From NCBI RefSeq assembly GCF_000687475.1, contig NC_057317.1, positions 2,480,001 through 2,544,000 on the forward strand: a stretch of 64,000 nucleotides of DNA, given 5' to 3'. Each line of letters opens with the position of its first letter. Position 1 is the first letter of the stretch. Both the position numbers and the translations under genes were made by a program. This document shows, one piece after another, positions 52,036 through 62,532 of the stretch. The notes below the pieces were generated by a model. It made no database searches and was not told the origin of the DNA. It was given only the letters and a program-made list of their open reading frames with translations. This DNA comes from Ustilaginoidea virens. Lineage: Eukaryota; Ascomycota; Sordariomycetes; Hypocreales; Clavicipitaceae.

Positions 52036-53024
52036 GTAGCTATTGACCAGACCAGCATGTTGAGAAGGCGGGCTGGTTAGAAGAACCTGGGTCGCGAAAA
52101 GTACCAGACTCACTCCGTACGGAGTCATTCCCTTGAAAGAGTCAAGACAGCCTAACAGGCCGCCTGAGGCGCCGCCAGAACAAACAAGCACCAATAGCAG
52201 CCGCGAAGCAGACCAGGCCCCTTCAAAATTTCAAAGGCCCATTCAAAACCAGGACAAGAAAAGTTTGGTGCAGCAGCAGCTTTGTATGAAAGCATTGATC
52301 CTTCCCTGGATCAATCAATTGATGTTTTGTTACCACGATGGAGCTTTGAATTAGTACCTAGGTATGCTATTCTATGCAGGACAGGACAACCGCGGGCACG
52401 TCGTCGATGCTACGGTGCGCGGAGTGTCGAAAGCAGTCAAAACTACATTGGGTACGGTTGCCAGATTTAGTCTGGTACCTAGGTACATGGTACCTACACC
52501 GGGTGCTTGAGGTTGAGGGCACGAACGTGAATTCCATGTTTCGATGGGCCTTGGAAGGTTGGGAGGTACCTAAGGTACCCAAGACAATGACACGGCGTTG
52601 AGAGAAGCATCAAATGCGAGTTACGACCAGCTCGGCACGCCATGATACCTGCAGGTAGGCGATAACAAGGCAGGTATCTCAGGCACCCAGCTCTTGGTAC
52701 TCGTTGGCAGATTCTCCGCAGAACGACACCTCGCAGAACGACACCTTCCGGCACATGGCAGCTCCAGTTGCAGAGTATGATGAAGCCAAGAAAGAGTCTG
52801 CATGCACGTATTAGAAATGCGGCGTCTTGCTCAAAGAAGCCTGTCGCAACGCTACTTTCTGCGTCACGGCCCTCTGCTCAGTCGTCCTAGCCGCGTCGGC
52901 GCGTGTGTGGAGTCGTGTGTGTGGAGTTTAGTTTATTTAGGCTTTGACTCTGAGATTGATCTGCGATTGATTAGCCCCGTGGATGTGGCAGTACCAGTGG
53001 GTTTCATATCTTTACCTTAGATAC

Positions 53025-53080
53025 CAGGTAAGGTAGGTGCATATACCTTAGGTACCTAAGGTAGGTGGTACCTAGGTTCC
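53025..53080. repeat. GGTACC palindrome cluster
   Basis: CAGGTAAGGTAGGTGC, TACCTTAGGTACCTAAGGTA and GGTGGTACCTAGG; the central TACCTTAGGTACCTAAGGTA is a perfect 20-bp palindrome. Confidence 0.88.
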
Positions 53081-53512
53081 TGGTATCTTCTGGGTCGCTT
53101 TTACCTTTTTGTTTACTTTACCTTTATTTTATTGTGAGGAACCCGCAGGTACTTGCCCATCTCCGAGGGTCCTGGGAAAATCAGCCGACGACTTGCACCA
53201 CCTGCGCTGCAAGCCTTGCTTGACCTTGCTTGTTTTTCACCTTCAGCTGAGCTAGATGTTGGCACTTCCAAAGATCGGAATCAAATTCGACAACACTGCA
53301 TTGCTTGGCAACGCATATCGCCTGTCCTGGCAATTCCAACAGCCTATTCGGTCTCTGACCTCGCAGCCATCAATTTCTCGTCCCTTTCCAGTCAAATGCC
53401 AGGCTGGATTCTCAAAGTCCTTCAAGTCAAACAGAAACGCATGCAAGACGAAGAAATGATGAAAGAAGAAGAAAATGGACAAATTGAGCAAAAAAAAAGG
53501 CCTCGTCCACCC

Positions 53513-55187
53513 TTAATCCCCTCTCACGAGCCGCTTCAATCGCTCTTCGATCTGCTGTCTTCCTTCCGAAACTTCCCAAACACGATGCGGTGCACCGTTT
53601 ACAATATCCCATTCCTTCAAGTTCTCGGTCAACGTTGTCAAATCTCTCTGCTTTTCCTCCCACTCTTTGCTTCTCTTGATCTCCCTTCCTGAACTGACTA
53701 CTACCAAGGGGGTGTTCTTGTCCTGAATCTGTCGACTGGTCTGGACATCTCGCTTTGTAAAGGACTGAAGAACCAGGTTTTCTTGGAGTTGGGCGTAGAT
53801 AAACTTGCTGTTTTGTTGAACAGACCGACCGTACGTGCGATCCGCCGAGTTTCTTCCTCTGAAAATGGCTCCCGGGAGGCGGTCTAGACCAAGTGGTGAG
53901 ATGACGCCGCGCACCCATAAAAGGAAACCTCGGGCAGAAGAACCCCGTGAGCCAAGCAGATCTTCGTGAAGTGGATCAATGAGCAAGATACCCTTGATGG
54001 CATCACCGTGGCGGGACGAAAAGACTCTGGAATAGAGTGAGCCGATTCCAGCGCTCACCAGGACCCAGGGTCCATCTTCACCCGACTTGGCCAGAGCTTC
54101 ACTGAGAACATCGACAGCGAAGCCGGCAGAAAGAGGCGAAGGAGCAGTGTCGGACCATGCGATTCCGGGGCGATCCGCGAAGCAGTATCGAGAAATGGAG
54201 CCGTTTTTAACGGCGTTTTCGGCCAAGCTCCACAGCCCCTGCTCGACGGGCCGCTCACCTCCTTCCAGCAGCACAGTTGGCACGTCTCGTCCCGCGGCGT
54301 CCGTCTTGTTTCCGCTACAATAGAGGTGGATACGGTACTTGTCCCCGTCAACGCCGTACGTTTTGCCAGGTGCGGCAAAATTGGCATCTAGGGCACGAAT
54401 AACGATTGAGAGGGTGATGAGAAGCACAGCAATCACCATGACGATGTAGGCAATGGTCGACACCATTACCGCACTCCACTCGGTTAGTGTTCGCCTCGTC
54501 TCAGCACGACCAGTCAGCCTCTCCTCTTCCTCCTCCTTGCCCCATTTGACCATTCGATCCGTGAGTAGGGCCCAAAGACTCATGAGAAGAGCCCAAACCG
54601 CGCTGGATATGCCAACCCAGCCTTCCTCGTATCGTGTTTGTCGGACTGCCAGAAGGATAATCACGTCAAGAAGCAGCAAGAACTTTTTGACGTGGAACGT
54701 GTTAGTTAAACACGGGGATGCTGACGACTTGACCGATACGAGAGATGATTAATCAGACACTCACAGCCATTATGAAGGACAGGACTCGGACGGCTTTGGC
54801 GGGCACGCCAAAAAAGATGACGATAAACCCCATGTTGGCAAGGGTCAAGGTGGCAAAACCCAAGGCAAGAAAGACACCTCCTCTGGTGTGTAGGCCTGGA
54901 GGTGTCGCAAAAGACGACACGAGAAGAAGCACCCACCACGCGAACGTGATGATGGTAAAGAACAATGTCAAGTATCGCAAGATGCGGATGCTCCACAGAT
55001 TGTACGGAGTCACGGCGGGATCATCTGGCGTGAGGAGTACTCTATTGGAATCTCTACTAGAATCAAGGCGGTTCGGAAGCAACCGAGTGTGCTCATCAGG
55101 AGGTGCTTGGTCATGTTCATGTTCATCAATAGATGCCCGTTGATCCCGGCCGTCGTCGTCATCCTTCTTCTTACTGAACAGGGGCAT
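53513..55187 (-). CDS. DUF2417 membrane protein with alpha/beta-hydrolase-like domain
   Basis: Two exons, 55187-54765 and 54682-53513, 530 aa. Often annotated as a mitochondrial integral membrane protein; its biochemical role is not established to my knowledge. The acidic N-terminus (KKKDDDDGRDQR ... DEHTRLLPNR) has a dileucine-like ERTRLLP-type motif. Membrane segments: about 70-95 (YLTLFFTIITFAWWVLLLVS), 102-130, 136-155 (spanning the intron), 163-178, and around 205-235. The lumenal or soluble part has hydrolase-like features: PTVLLEGGERPVEQGLWSL, RYCFADRPGIAWSD, WVLVSAGIGSLYSRVFSSRH and GILLIDPLHEDLLGS. The expected GxSxG elbow reads SAGIG, without Ser at the nucleophile position, so catalysis is doubtful. 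The 82-nt intron has donor GTGAGT, branch TAACTAAC and an unusual acceptor AAAAAG; no in-phase YAG alternative was found. Confidence 0.87.
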
Positions 55188-56855
55188 GGTGAGGTTTTCG
55201 CTTGGGTGAGAGGAGCTGTTTGTTGCCCTAAACAAAGCCGTAGCAGCTCTGCTCCTTGCACGCCCGGACGAGTGGGGCTGGGTGCGAACTGGAAGGAAGG
55301 ACGAAGGCCGCTTGGTGTGCGATGATGATGAAGGCGCAAAAGAATTATCTGTCGGCGACTTGTCAAAGCCCGAGGCAGGTTGGTAGGATGAGAGCAAGTG
55401 GAAAACGCCCCGGAAGAAACCACGTTGTCAGAAATAAGGACTGGAGACCGGGTAGGCAATCTTCCCCAATTGCTCCGCCGGCGATCACCTGCGCACGCCT
55501 CGTTTTTCTCCCAACTCCAAGGTTGGGGTGAATTCGCAATGATGCGTTGCAAACTCGGCCAGGTTTCAGGGCTGAGGGAAGCCTTACGTCATAGAGAGTG
55601 CTTGTATGGGAGCTGGGACCAATCAGGAGCTGTTGCAGGTGACGAGCTAGTTGCCGTGAACCCAGCTCTTTGAGCTGGCGGTTGACGCCGCCGCAAGAGC
55701 AGATTTCTGATTGACGATGATGGATGATTCGGGCGCTTCAACTGACAAGCCGGGGCGGCTGGCTGGTATAGGGGAAAAGCAGCAGCCGTGGCTGCTGATT
55801 GCTTTGCATGGTGATTCCTTTGGTGATGGACATGATTTTCCAAAGTGCAAAGGAACTCGGGTACTTGGTACTTTAAGCCCCGTCCGTCTGCTTGTTCCAA
55901 CGCCAAGGAAAAGGCCTAGAATCCTACGGAGCAGACGGGGTGCCAACTGGTCTTTTCGTGCTGATGCTTGTTCTGCTTGCTATGTAGGAAGCAAGGGCTG
56001 AGCCCGTCAACGTGCCCGCTGAACCAGACTTGTCGAAAAGAGCAATGCGCAAAGGCGATGGGCACAGCGCAGCCAGCTGCCAGCAGCCAGCTGCCAGCTG
56101 CCTGGAGTCACCGTGTCATGTCATGTCATGTATCCGTATGCGGGTCGACCGCAACGCAACGTCTTTGTTCTTGTTCGCTGATTGCCACGAACAGATAGTC
56201 GAGACGTCCTGCCGCGTGTAGGAACGATGAATATTTCAGCGTTGAATTCCCTGCATGCGTTACCAGACAAAAAAGTGGTTTGAAGTGGTTTTACCTGGGT
56301 TGAAGGTTGATTGCGCTGTCCCTCCCTAGTCCCGACTTCCCCACAATCTCGCGCCTCCCCAGCGGGACAAGCTCCCGCAGCCGAGACCCACTTATATATA
56401 GGTGCTTTTTCTACTATGGCAGAGTCGAGCCCCTCCCCGGTCAAATTTAAAACTTGCAACTTGCGCAACCCGGCCAACTTCACCGTGGCAGCCTCTGCGG
56501 CTTCTCGACTCAACACCGATATCCGAGGTGGGTTTGAACTTTGAACCGTTTGTTCCGAGACTTTCGCAGTCTTGTATATAACACCGGCCCGGACACGGGC
56601 TTCACGAGATGGGACTTGGGACCACCTGGGCAGGTCTATGAGTTCTAAACCAGGCCCAAAATCCAACAACGCCCCCCCTCCCCCCTTCTTTCCCTGAGGC
56701 CCAAAAACAAGAGTTTCCAAGCTCTAACTGTTCGCAATCATCAATTGGCCCCCTCAGCCGCACGCACCCGTGGAATCGCGGCAACCACCTGCGCACTCTG
56801 GTCCAGTCGAACGCCCGCAACGCCTGCGCGCTGTCAGCTGTTGGGATATCTCAAC
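55188..56855. other. Divergent promoter region (DUF2417 / unrecognised 249-aa gene)
   Basis: 1.7 kb without recognised gene. Contains CAGCCAGCTGCCAGC-type repeats at 56070-56103, TCATGTCATG at 56117-56130 and a TATATATAG at about 56393-56401. Minus-strand frames here lack support. Confidence 0.5.
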
Positions 56856-57605
56856 ATGCCTTCCTTAACCACGAGATCCGAGAGGGCCCGTCGGTCTCGG
56901 TCAACATCTCCAATCGGCCCGCCCATGTCTCCCATAACGCCTCCTCTTGCCCCGACGCAGGCTCCAGACCCTGCTCCGGCTGCAAGCACCCTGTACCCAG
57001 GGCGCCAGCTCTTGACGCACGTATCTCAACCTTCGCAGCAAATCGGCATCCCCCCCCCGCCTCCCGAGCCTTTAGACTTTGACTCGAACCCTGATGTCAT
57101 AGCCCTCAAAGCTGCCATCTCGGTACTGCAGGTTCAGAAAAGCAGGGCCACGGGCGACATTCAAACGCTTCATCGGGTACGGGAAGAGGCCTTGAACGAA
57201 CCAGAAGCCTTCATACGAGACCTGGCTGCCGAAAAGGTCAGACCAAGAGACGACTCCTTATTCGAGGCTTCCGACAGCGATGATGAGGGAAAACAAAGGA
57301 AACCCGGCAGACCTTGTCAGGAACCGCATGGGAAACCCAGGGCTTGGTCTTCGCTGCCGAAGCCTCAGGACGTGGTTCGATGCCCCCCTATTAACTGGGC
57401 GCAGTACGCCGTTGTTGGAGAATCACTCGACAAGCTCCATGCCGAGCAAGTGCACCGCCCTTCACAAGGCAGCCCGGCTGTTTTCGGATCGGCCGGCCTG
57501 TACGAAGTCAAAAATGAAGGAAAGCAGGAGAAGTACCCAGGAGTGGCGGCGCCATATACTCCAGGCAAGGACATTATTGACCGAGACTCGAAGAGTAAGA
57601 GATGA
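56856..57605 (+). CDS. Conserved-looking fungal protein of unknown function
   Basis: Single exon, 249 aa from MPSLTTRSERARRSRS. I do not recognise a named family. The N-terminal 90 residues are basic then Pro-rich (PPMSPITPPLAP). A predicted helical, coiled-coil-like block (about 85-130) reads DVIALKAAISVLQVQKSRAT ... EEALNEPEAFIRDLAAEKV. An acidic patch (SDSDDEG) is followed by a block that looks conserved, RCPPINWAQYAVVGESLDKL, and VAAPYTPGKDIIDRD near the end. Composition suggests a nuclear scaffold or adaptor, but that is only inference. Upstream in-frame codons exist without a Met. Could be spliced at the 3' end, but no clear donor was seen. Confidence 0.75.
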   Translation: MPSLTTRSERARRSRSTSPIGPPMSPITPPLAPTQAPDPAPAASTLYPGRQLLTHVSQPSQQIGIPPPPPEPLDFDSNPDVIALKAAISVLQVQKSRATGDIQTLHRVREEALNEPEAFIRDLAAEKVRPRDDSLFEASDSDDEGKQRKPGRPCQEPHGKPRAWSSLPKPQDVVRCPPINWAQYAVVGESLDKLHAEQVHRPSQGSPAVFGSAGLYEVKNEGKQEKYPGVAAPYTPGKDIIDRDSKSKR

Positions 57606-58451
57606 CCCGGGAAAGAAAAGAAGAGGAAAAAATGGTGGAAAAATAGCAGCAGCACCAGCTTTGCGAGCCGACGGAATCATGCGTCCATGAGAGAACGACA
57701 AACGGGGGAAGGTGTTTTGGTTTCTGTAATGCATATGCACACAATGTTTCCAGGTTGGCGTTGATACCGTATAGTTATGGACACAAGGCGTTGAATGATG
57801 GTGCTTCTGGTCTCGTTGACATTATATTTGTAGTCCAACCTTGGTCTGTCTGTCTGAATCTGTTCTAGGATATGTCTCTTTTCGCTACAGCAGTCTCGTT
57901 CATAGACGATACTCGAATCTTTATTGGTCTCTCAGCGTCTCTTATACTGGGCTCTGTCTGAGTTGAATCCCATTCAAGCGAGTCGGGGCTCGATGGAAAT
58001 GCCTCCCATCTTTTCTGAAAGCACACTGCACTCTGATCTCGTGACGGATTATCATCTGATATGAAGCTACACTAGCTGCTAACGTAGCCCCTATTCTAAG
58101 CAAAGGCAGGATTCTTATCCATGATCCTTGCCCAAAATGCCAACAGGAGAAGAAAAGAAAGGGGGGAGGGGCCAACCGTCATTGATATAAAGACTCTACA
58201 GGCCCCTGCGCCGCCGATATCGCAAATACTACTGATTTTCAGCTCTACCCGCCACGCTGAAAGGTTCACGTCTGAATAAGCCCCCCCCCTGTTTTGCGCA
58301 AAAGATTTCGGTTCTGCACCCCATGGGCGCGGTTAGGTTTCGGCTTCTGCCTTCGTCCCGCCCTTATTCAGGAAAATCCCTAGCCGGGGAAAAAGTCAGG
58401 TCGCTTGTTCAGCCCACTAGGTGGCAATGAAAAAGAAAGGGTCTTATCATC
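57606..58451. other. Convergent 3' region
   Basis: Between the 249-aa gene and the E2 gene; no gene or repeat of note apart from a C run near 58280-58288. Confidence 0.55.
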
Positions 58452-60256
58452 TTACTCCATGCTTTGCTGTACAGATCGTCGAAGTCGGCGGTTGTACTGT
58501 TTCTTGTCGTCTTTTTTGCTGCCCCAGAGTAGCTTGGTTGCCTCGGGGTTGACAATCATCCTGGGATCGTATGCTGGCTCATCTTCTTCTAGCATTGAAA
58601 TTATCGCTTCTATGTGGGACTTTACATCCTCGCGTCTGAGAGGGTTGGGGTGGTAGCAGGCTGTCCCATCTGCAGCCACATGATGATGAAAGATTTTGTT
58701 CTCAACTTTGACACGAGGTTGTTCGTCCGGAAACCGTGTGCTAAAGTTCATCTTGATGCGGAACAAGCCGCCATCTAGATTGGTCATGGGACGTCCAAAG
58801 TAGGTGATTACCCATACAAAAGGATTGCCATCCTCCAGTTTAACATCATGAGGCATATCGCTCTTCTTGAAGTGGGCGGTGACCTGTTCGTACTGGTGCT
58901 GCAAGTTCACAGACACGGTAGTCTCCTTGGCAGCAGCTGCGAGGCCGTGCTTGGCCCAAGTAAGCGGCTCGGCATCAAGCGCGGCTTTTATGCGGCGAAT
59001 TCTACGTTCCAGCTCTGGGTAATTAAATTTTCCGTCCATTATATTGTCACCTGGTGATTCGAATGGCATTCGAACAAAGGCTTGCAGTTCCTTCACCTCG
59101 GATTTGCCAGCCTCGATTGCATCCAGATAAGATTGATAATACCAAAGGAATCGGCGCTTGCACAGATCTTTGAACGGTTCAAAATGAGCCTCGTCTTCGT
59201 CGTCGCCGTTGATTTTCTCGATCGCTAGCGCTGGGCCCTTGTTGTAGTTCAGTCCGAGGTAACCCTCCAACCGTTGAATAACGGACACTCGCAAGGTCTC
59301 ATGGCGTATCTAATCGAGTCGAAAGTTCAACTTAGACATTCGTTTTGTTCATCCAACAATAGAATGACATACTTTCTGTACGTAATCCTTTTGCGCGACA
59401 ATGTCAGTGTCGTCTGTCGCATCCTCGAAGCCCGGCTCGTTCTCGTAGGGGTTAGCCGACATCAGGCTCTGGATGGACAAGAGTATCGACTCCAATCCCT
59501 GAGCTGAAGACCATTCTTCTCCACGTTCCCCGCGCCACGTTCTACTCAAGAAGCATCATTTCCACGTGTTAGTTCTGCTATTCGGGGTAGGTATATGCAT
59601 CAGTACAGCCTCATACCCCAGTATTGACCTACCGCTGTTAGTACAAGGTGCATTCGAAAATGAGCAAATGCTAAATACCTACAGACAGACTTTGCCACTG
59701 GCATAGATATTGGGACTAAATCGACACCGACCTCCATTTGTAGTGATGCAATGAACACTAGGTGACTTGGAAGGGTATTCTAGAACACATCAGTTACATG
59801 CTGGCTGGCGACATTTGCGATGATGTAGACCATCCAGAATCACCTCTGCTAAAACGTATGGCGAACTGCGGGCAGGTCAACAGGGCGCAATCTAGACAGG
59901 GGGAGCTTGATAGCGAGATCATGATTATACTTCGAAGAAACCAAACTCGTAGGGGGTCTCGTGAGGCCCAATGATTAGCGCCTTCACATTGCGAACGTCG
60001 ACATCGCGACAAGCCACAGCGATAGCTGTAAGCGGAGGGGATCAAGGACGAGTTAGAGGCTAAAAAGGCACGAAGGATCTCTTGAAACTTGCGGTGAGTA
60101 CGCACAAAGATCGGAACCTCTCTGGATATCACTTAGCTCCTGTTTGGAAGATGTTTTGGTTAGCCTTGTGAGAACCCCGCGATGAGCCAAAATCTCGATT
60201 AAGATGGTGCGTGGGATCTTGAAAACCTTGGAGATGCGGATGATGGACTGGTCCAT
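58452..60256 (-). CDS. Ubiquitin-conjugating enzyme, UBE2Z-like, with a second UBC-like region
   Basis: Six exons: 60256-60106, 60025-59931, 59865-59844, 59779-59683, 59544-59373 and 59309-58452, about 464 aa. The first UBC domain (about 40-165) has VDVRNVKALIIGPHETPYEF, EYPSKSPSVHCITTNGGRCR and the active-site segment FSPNIYASGKVCL with Cys121; then GERGEEWSSAQGLESILLSI and SANPYENEPGF, as in UBE2Z. The downstream half contains a second UBC-like stretch (about 338-440: NPFVWVITYFGRPMTNLDGG, FRIKMNFSTRFPDEQPRVKV, FHHHVAADGTACYHPNPLRR) with a Cys (397) at the equivalent position. Exon 3 is only 22 nt. The acceptor of exon 5 is a tandem GAG/TAG, so one Arg is optional, and this joint is about three residues shorter than relatives; the boundary is the least certain part. 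Divergent from RFC2. Confidence 0.86.
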
Positions 60257-61016
60257 GGTTGCCAAGGCCTACATGAGTAGCTGTTGCATAGAAGACTTTC
60301 AATTGAGCCAATGGGCAACATGAAGAACGAGGGGAAAATGAGAAAGACTAAAGAGATGACTGGAGTCTGAAGGTGGCAGTTTGAGGTGAAGCTGATTTGA
60401 GAGCCGACGATGTAAGTGGCACTGGCCACTTATCAAAAGTGGATACATGTAACATCCTTGTGAGCCCTCGAAGGGTACGGATACTGCTTTCCCAGAAAGG
60501 AGCGGCTTCGGATACCTACGCACTGCGTACTATCGACTCTGGAGCACGGTTGACCGAAGTTGGTCAGGGTTGGACATAGAAGCTGTATCAACAAGCATCA
60601 GGCACTTCGCTTGCGGCCGATCTCGAGTAAGGACCAAGGAAAAACTTGCGATTGGGCTCTGTAGGCAAACAACCTACCAGGTGATGGCTCTGGGCTGTTC
60701 CTCCAGCACTGGGGTGGGGTCTGGTGCCCTTCGATCCCCTCCGGGTATTCTGTTCTGGGCACCTGGGTAAGGTACCTTAGGTACCTAACCTAAGGCTAGG
60801 TACCTTAGGTACCTAGGTACCTACATGTAAGGTAGAATGCACCGAGTTGGGACCCGCCCAGTTTTCAAGAACTCCAGTGTCGCGTTACGCGCACCAAGTC
60901 GGTTCGCGTTAATCGAATTCTGAAATCAGGAGGCCTTCACTTCAACTCGATCATTTTCTCCTTCTTTGATGACCTGACGAATAGTGCGGTCTTCTGCCTA
61001 TATCAGTGGCCATATT
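60257..61016. promoter_or_regulatory. Divergent promoter region, E2 / RFC2, with MCB-like elements
   Basis: A GGTACC/CCTAGG cluster lies at 60768-60830. Between 60879 and 60912, about 105-135 bp before the RFC2 start, TCGCGTTACGCGC and TTCGCGTTAA give three CGCG-containing words resembling the MluI cell-cycle box (ACGCGT) bound by MBF at G1/S genes. The link to RFC2 control is inference. Confidence 0.4.
60768..60830. repeat. GGTACC/CCTAGG palindrome cluster
   Basis: AAGGTACCTTAGGTACCTAA then GGCTAGGTACCTTAGGTACC and TAGGTACCTACAT: repeated, nearly perfect inverted symmetry. Confidence 0.88.
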
Positions 61017-62385
61017 ATGGCTAGTTTCTTCGACCTTAAAGCCCGAAAGGCTACCGCGGCGACTACTGGATCTTCGGAACAAAAGAACCAGAAACCGGTT
61101 GAACCCAGGAACCAGCCATGGGTCGAGAAATAGTGAGCTTCGTCCTTGAATGCGGGCTCGTTCCAGTCTTGCATTAGATCAGATCTTGCTGACATGACTT
61201 TTTTATGGCGGCTCGCAAGTCGACCCAAGAGCCTGGACGATGTCACGGCACAGGATCACACTGTTACTGTTTTACAGCGCACATTACAAGCATCCAACGT
61301 ACGATTATGGCGTCCATAGAGAGACTCGATATATTATCTTTATATATTAACGTCCATTGTCTCATTAGCTGCCTCACATGCTTTTCTACGGCCCTCCTGG
61401 AACCGGCAAAACGTCGACGGTTCTAGCTTTAGCCAAGCAGCTTTTTGGACCGGACATGATGAAGTCTCGCGTCCTTGAATTAAACGCCTCTGATGAGCGA
61501 GGTATTTCTATCGTCCGAGAAAAGGTCAAGAACTTTGCACGCATGCAATTGACGAATCCCATGCCGGGATACAAGCAAAAGTACCCGTGCCCTCCGTTTA
61601 AAATCATTATTCTCGACGAAGCTGATTCCATGACACAAGACGCTCAAAGCGCATTGCGACGGACGATGGAAACGTATAGCAAAATCACCCGCTTCTGCTT
61701 GATATGCAACTATGTAACACGCATCATCGATCCTCTGGCCAGTCGTTGCAGCAAGTTCCGCTTCAAACCCCTTGACCAAAGCAACGCCAAAAAGAGGCTG
61801 GAAGACATTGCGACTGCGGAACGGGTTACACTGGACGAAGGTGTCCTGGACGCCCTGATACGCTGCAGCGACGGCGATTTGCGGAAAGCCATTACTTTTC
61901 TGCAGAGCGCTTCGCGACTGGTAGGCGCTGCCGCCCCTAGTAAGGATAGTGATGGCGACGAGGAGATGCATGCCGACAAGAGACCTGTGACCGTCAAAGT
62001 GGTAGAAGACATTGCCGGTGTCATCCCCCAACAAACGGTTCTTGAACTGGCTGATGCTATGCGTCCGCGTGGGGCTGGTCAAACGTATCGCTCCGTGTCG
62101 AAGATTGTGGAGGATATGGTTGCTGATGGCTGGAGTGCAACACAAGTTGTCTTTCAGGTAAGTCCTTCTTATCAATAGCCTTTGTCTGAAAGAGTTCGCT
62201 GAAACTTGTACAACACGCAGCTCTATCAGCATTTAACAGCAGACGAGACTATATCAGATGCACACAAGAACAAAATCATCATAACTTTTTCCGAGGTTGA
62301 CAAGAGGCTTGTTGACGGCGCAGATGAACATCTATCAATACTGGATCTAGCAATGAGAATATCGGCCACCCTGGCTCTCAAGTAA
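61017..62385 (+). CDS. RFC2: Replication factor C subunit 2 (yeast Rfc2 / human RFC4)
   Basis: Four exons: 61017-61132, 61220-61298, 61369-62157 and 62221-62385, 382 aa. It is a small subunit of the RFC clamp loader (also of Rad17-, Ctf18- and Elg1-type loaders) that places PCNA on [34 protein letters not shown], Walker A GPPGTGKT at 73-80, [20 protein letters not shown], Walker B ILDEAD and the SRC motif [14 protein letters not shown] identify it; [14 protein letters not shown] is specific for the Rfc2/RFC4 group. Intron 1 ends in an unusual AAG acceptor (CGCAAG|T); it is needed to restore the invariant KYRPK. Intron 2 acceptor is TAG, intron 3 CAG. An acidic insert ([13 protein letters not shown]) lies before the collar domain. 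Convergent with the edge gene, stops 148 bp apart. Confidence 0.96.
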
Positions 62386-62532
62386 GACAGTCTGAACAGT
62401 ACAAAAAGCCAGGACATTATCAGGTCCTTGGGTACATGTGCGAAGATATTTTGGTCAAAAGCAGCTTATGGTGCAGCGACACGAACACGTCGTTTTTATT
62501 CTGTATGTATGATGAGTTTCTTTTGGTCCTAC

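Larger units (their letters stand above)
50971..53512. other. 2.5-kb intergenic region upstream of LRG1
   Basis: Contains a 23-bp G run (51333-51355), GGTTTCGGTCTGGT repeats at 51600-51640, GGTACC/CCTAGG clusters at 51760-51815, 51975-52035, 52352-52366, 52476-52500, 52563-52580 and 53025-53080, and a CTCCGTACGGAG palindrome near 52115-52126. A + strand frame at 53153-53692 overlaps the 3' end of the next gene antisense and is not credited. Confidence 0.55.

Noticed and set aside
53153..53692. 179-codon + strand frame
   Set aside because: Its second half is antisense to the DUF2417 gene end and the first half has no recognisable domain.
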